Positions 61,416-64,000 of a stretch of DNA of 64,000 nt are shown here, piece by piece. Where the stretch lies: assembly GCA_965229695.1 (NCBI GenBank), contig OZ245921.1, forward strand, positions 992,001 to 1,056,000, read 5' to 3'. Position numbers and translations under genes: made by a program. The notes under the pieces were generated by a model. That model did not search any database, had not been told where the DNA came from, and saw only the letters and a list, made by a program, of their open reading frames with translations. The DNA comes from JANSYL01 sp965229695 (lineage in GTDB: Bacteria; Pseudomonadota; Alphaproteobacteria; Rhodobacterales; Rhodobacteraceae). Within the stretch, counting starts at the first letter, position 1; every line of letters begins with the position of its first letter.

Positions 61416-63215
61416 ATGGTCATTTTCATCGGGCGCGTGGTTTCTGTCCTGCTTTTGGCGGCAACGCTTTATGGCGCCTATGTCGCGACCGACCGGTTCG
61501 CACGCGCCAGCCTGGAACGCAGCACCACGGATCAGGCCATCACCTGGCTGGGCTATTTCTCGACCAATATCGATGCATTTGCAGATCTGGTCCAAACCGG
61601 CCAACCCAGCGCGGATCAACTGGCGCAATTGGATCGTGCGCAATCGCTGTTCCATGTTTTCCGGTTTCAGCTTTTCGATGCGGATGGGCGGGTCAGTTTT
61701 GTGTCGGACACCTTGGGGGAAATCCCGGGTGGTCCCTACGCCTTGCCGCCGCCAGGGTCGGCGCCACAGCAAACCGGACAGATCAGCCCCGGCGCGGTCG
61801 CCGCGATCCGCAGCAACGCGGCTCATGTCGTCCTGAATGATGGCCATGACCGCGCCGACCGCCCCCAAACCTATGCCGAGGTTTATTTGCCGGTCCATTC
61901 CGGCGCGGCCATCGTCGGCGCGGTCGAGGTTTATGTTGATGCAACCGCGGCCCTGGCCAGCAATCAGCGTGTTTTTGCGGGCTATGCGGGTGTCATCGCA
62001 GCCCTATTTGTCTTTGCCCTGGCTATCCCTTCCACTCACTTGGTGTTGGCGGGTCAGGGGCTGAAACGCAATAAAACCGAAATCGAAGCCGCCAGGGATG
62101 CCCTTGCCGACAGCGCCGAACGCGACCGGGATATGGCCGATAAGCAAATGCGCCTGGCGCGCGAAATCATGTTGCTGGGTGAGTTGAACCAATGGCTTCA
62201 ATCCAGCCGCTCGCAAGACGAGATGTTCGAGATGGTGATTGGATTTCTCGAACAGCTTATCCCGCAATGCGAGGGCTCGGTTTATGTCTATTCCAACTCG
62301 CGCGATGTGTTGGATGGCTGTGCCGAATGGAACGGCGCCCGCGTCAAACCGCATATCCACCCCGAAGATTGCTGGGCTTTGCGGCGCGGGCGGACTTACG
62401 AGTTTGGCCAATCCGAGGTCGCTTTCGCCTGCGCGCATGTCGATGGCGACGACAACCAACCCTATTTCTGCTTTCCAATGCTGGCCCATGGCGAAACCGT
62501 TGGGTTGCTGCATCTGCGGCAGCGGGAAGGTGTCTCGAACGAGGCGTTTCAATCCTGTCGCAAACTGGCACAGCTTTGCGCTGAGCAGATCAGCATGGCG
62601 ATTGCCAATGTTCGGATGCGCGATGAGTTGCAGAACCAATCGATCCGCGACCCGCTGACAGGCTTGTTCAACCGGCGGCAACTGACCGAGATGTTGCGCA
62701 AACTTCTATCCGCCGCCGCCCGTAGCGACCGACCGGTGGCCTTGCTGTCTTTGGATGTCGATCACTTCAAAAAATTTAACGACAATTTTGGCCATGACGC
62801 AGGCGACATGGTTCTGCGCGCCGTCGGCGGGGTGCTCGACAAGCATACCAGCGGCGATGAGCTGGCCTGCCGGCCCGGGGGTGAGGAATTTATGGTGGTT
62901 CTGCCCGATTGCGAAACACCAGATGCCCTGATCCGCGCTGAAGAGATTCGCGAAGACATTCAGGCGATCCGCATTCGATATGGGCAAAAGGAGCTGCCAG
63001 GGATCACCGTGTCGATCGGCGTTGCGATTTCGACCTATGACGGGAAGATGCCGCAAGACCTGATGCGCTCAGCCGATGAGGCGCTTTACGCCGCCAAGGC
63101 GCGCGGGCGCAATCAATCGATGCTGACCTCATTGATCAACGCGCCGGAGAACGCGGAAACGATTGGGGATGCCGAAGCACCCCAAAGCGCGTCACAGGAC
63201 ATCGCGGCGGAGTAG
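61416..63215 (+). CDS. Membrane-anchored GAF-GGDEF diguanylate cyclase
   Basis: The 599-residue protein has an N-terminal transmembrane helix (IGRVVSVLLLAATLYGAY), a periplasmic sensory segment of about 170 residues, a second helix near residues 190-208 (AGYAGVIAALFVFALAI), a coiled-coil-like stretch, a GAF-like domain (about residues 260-405) and a C-terminal GGDEF domain. RDPLTGLFNRRQLTEML begins the cyclase domain and CRPGGEEFMVVLPDCE holds the active site (GGEEF), so c-di-GMP synthesis is expected. The inhibitory RxxD site is not seen (TSGD in its place). ATG 61416 is chosen; TTG 61401 is possible. The 99-bp gap after trpS may hold its own promoter. Confidence 0.9.
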   Translation: MVIFIGRVVSVLLLAATLYGAYVATDRFARASLERSTTDQAITWLGYFSTNIDAFADLVQTGQPSADQLAQLDRAQSLFHVFRFQLFDADGRVSFVSDTLGEIPGGPYALPPPGSAPQQTGQISPGAVAAIRSNAAHVVLNDGHDRADRPQTYAEVYLPVHSGAAIVGAVEVYVDATAALASNQRVFAGYAGVIAALFVFALAIPSTHLVLAGQGLKRNKTEIEAARDALADSAERDRDMADKQMRLAREIMLLGELNQWLQSSRSQDEMFEMVIGFLEQLIPQCEGSVYVYSNSRDVLDGCAEWNGARVKPHIHPEDCWALRRGRTYEFGQSEVAFACAHVDGDDNQPYFCFPMLAHGETVGLLHLRQREGVSNEAFQSCRKLAQLCAEQISMAIANVRMRDELQNQSIRDPLTGLFNRRQLTEMLRKLLSAAARSDRPVALLSLDVDHFKKFNDNFGHDAGDMVLRAVGGVLDKHTSGDELACRPGGEEFMVVLPDCETPDALIRAEEIREDIQAIRIRYGQKELPGITVSIGVAISTYDGKMPQDLMRSADEALYAAKARGRNQSMLTSLINAPENAETIGDAEAPQSASQDIAAE

Positions 63216-63282
63216 CGGGATCGCCAGGCCAGCGGTGCCACATACGCAGCTAGGCCGGTTTGAATGAAAGCTTTTGACGGCG

Positions 63283-64000
63283 TTAAAGCTGACGCTCGAC
63301 CATCATCTTTTTGATCTCGGCAATCGCCTTGGCCGGGTTCAGACCTTTGGGGCAGGTCTTGGTGCAGTTCATGATGGTGTGGCAACGGTAGAGCTTGAAC
63401 GGATCTTCCAACTCGTCCAACCGCTCGCCCGTCGCCTCATCCCGGCTGTCGATGATCCAGCGATAGGCGTGCAACAGAGCGGCGGGGCCAAGATACCGAT
63501 CCCCATTCCACCAATAACTGGGGCAAGAGGTCGAGCAGGACGCGCACATCACACATTCATAAAGCCCGTCCAGCTTTTTACGGTCTTCAATCGACTGCCG
63601 CCATTCCTTTTCCGGGCGTTGGGTCTTGGTTTCCAACCACGGCATGATCGATGCGTGCTGGGCATAGAAATGGGTCAGATCGGGGATCAAATCCTTCACC
63701 ACCGGCATATGCGGCAGCGGGTAAATCTTCACATCACCCTTGATCTCATCCATGCCATAGATACAGGCCAGCGTGTTGATCCCGTCGATATTCATCGCAC
63801 AAGAACCGCAAATGCCTTCACGACAGGACCGGCGGAAGGTCAGCGTCGGATCAATCTCATTCTTGATCTTGATCAGCGCGTCCAGAACCATCGGGCCGCA
63901 GGTATCCATATCGACCCAGTAGGTATCGACGCGCGGATTTTCACCATCATCGGGGTTCCACCGATAGATCACGAATTTCCGCAGGTTGGTCGCCCCTTCG
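63283..64000 (-). CDS. sdhB: Succinate dehydrogenase iron-sulphur subunit, start outside the window
   Basis: SdhB links the flavoprotein SdhA to quinone through three Fe-S clusters in the inner membrane. The [2Fe-2S] site is CREGICGSC with a further Cys in INTLAC; the [4Fe-4S] and [3Fe-4S] ligands are in CVMCASCSTSCPSYWW and CHTIMNCTKTCPKG. About 239 residues are visible; the frame continues through EGATNLRKF to the window edge, so roughly 20 N-terminal residues lie beyond it. sdhA, sdhD and sdhC should be next, outside the window. It is convergent with the diguanylate cyclase gene, 67 bp away, with no clear terminator between. Confidence 0.96.
   Translation of the reverse strand, partial: EGATNLRKFVIYRWNPDDGENPRVDTYWVDMDTCGPMVLDALIKIKNEIDPTLTFRRSCREGICGSCAMNIDGINTLACIYGMDEIKGDVKIYPLPHMPVVKDLIPDLTHFYAQHASIMPWLETKTQRPEKEWRQSIEDRKKLDGLYECVMCASCSTSCPSYWWNGDRYLGPAALLHAYRWIIDSRDEATGERLDELEDPFKLYRCHTIMNCTKTCPKGLNPAKAIAEIKKMMVERQL

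Noticed and set aside
1..64000. Search for tRNA, rRNA, CRISPR arrays, insertion sequences, integrases and phage genes
   Set aside because: None was seen by reading; intergenic gaps are too short and no transposase or repeat-spacer pattern occurs.

Overview
The window is a compact, GC-rich alphaproteobacterial chromosome segment, almost certainly from the Rhodobacterales (Roseobacter/Rhodobacter group). The basis is the gene content and order (glnD-murJ-rhomboid-trpS; comM-gshB-yraN-rsmI-LpoA-like; coaBC-dut-moeB; an RpoH with the short MALD-type N-terminus), the codon usage, and protein sequences that look like that order. It is core or ordinary accessory chromosome: I see no rRNA, tRNA, CRISPR array, insertion sequence, integrase or phage gene. 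Genes are packed tightly. Most intergenic gaps are under 200 bp, many operon neighbours overlap as ATGA or GTGA, and five convergent pairs share a 4-nt overlap of their stop codons.

Layout. 1-8.7 kb: the 3' part of a form II CoxL-like molybdenum hydroxylase, a DUF2235 hydrolase, truA, the ycjX-ycjF pair, a ChaC-like glutathione cyclotransferase, and a cyclic-nucleotide-domain/thioredoxin-reductase-like fusion. 8.7-14 kb: AraC regulator, alpha/beta hydrolase, SnoaL-like protein, MFS transporter and two secreted proteins of unknown function that overlap antisense. 14-17.6 kb: dnaE. 17.8-19.1 kb: an ArsR regulator with two AHSA1-type SRPBCC proteins. 19.3-29.7 kb: a long, mostly translationally coupled purine locus: xdhA-xdhB-xdhC (xanthine dehydrogenase and its maturation factor), a BMP-family nucleoside/nucleobase ABC transporter (ATPase, two permeases, binding protein), a small membrane protein and a voltage-gated K+ channel, closed by a strong terminator. 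29.8-41.9 kb: FAD amine/amino acid oxidoreductase, secreted protein, DUF938 methyltransferase, cyclic-nucleotide-domain patatin, GcvT-type demethylating dehydrogenase, 2-hydroxyacid dehydrogenase, SH3-like protein, Asp/Asn hydroxylase, M3 peptidase. 41.9-47.9 kb (minus strand): rpoH with a tiny coupled peptide and terminator, coaBC-dut-moeB, then a polar amino-acid transporter set lacking an ATPase. 48-55.1 kb: cobU with a histidine phosphatase, GST, comM, gshB, yraN-rsmI and an LpoA-like lipoprotein. 55-64 kb: glnD, murJ, a rhomboid-like protein without catalytic residues, trpS, a GAF-GGDEF diguanylate cyclase and the start-truncated sdhB.

How they work together. The clearest system is purine use: the BMP transporter would bring in nucleosides or nucleobases and XdhAB, matured by XdhC, would oxidise hypoxanthine/xanthine to urate. 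The K+ channel and small membrane protein embedded between transporter genes are unexplained partners.

Most unusual observation: a short interspersed repeat (core about 36 bp, three copies here) lies between genes twice and, in a third copy, inside the xdhB reading frame. There it coincides with an apparent in-frame insertion of about 50 residues.
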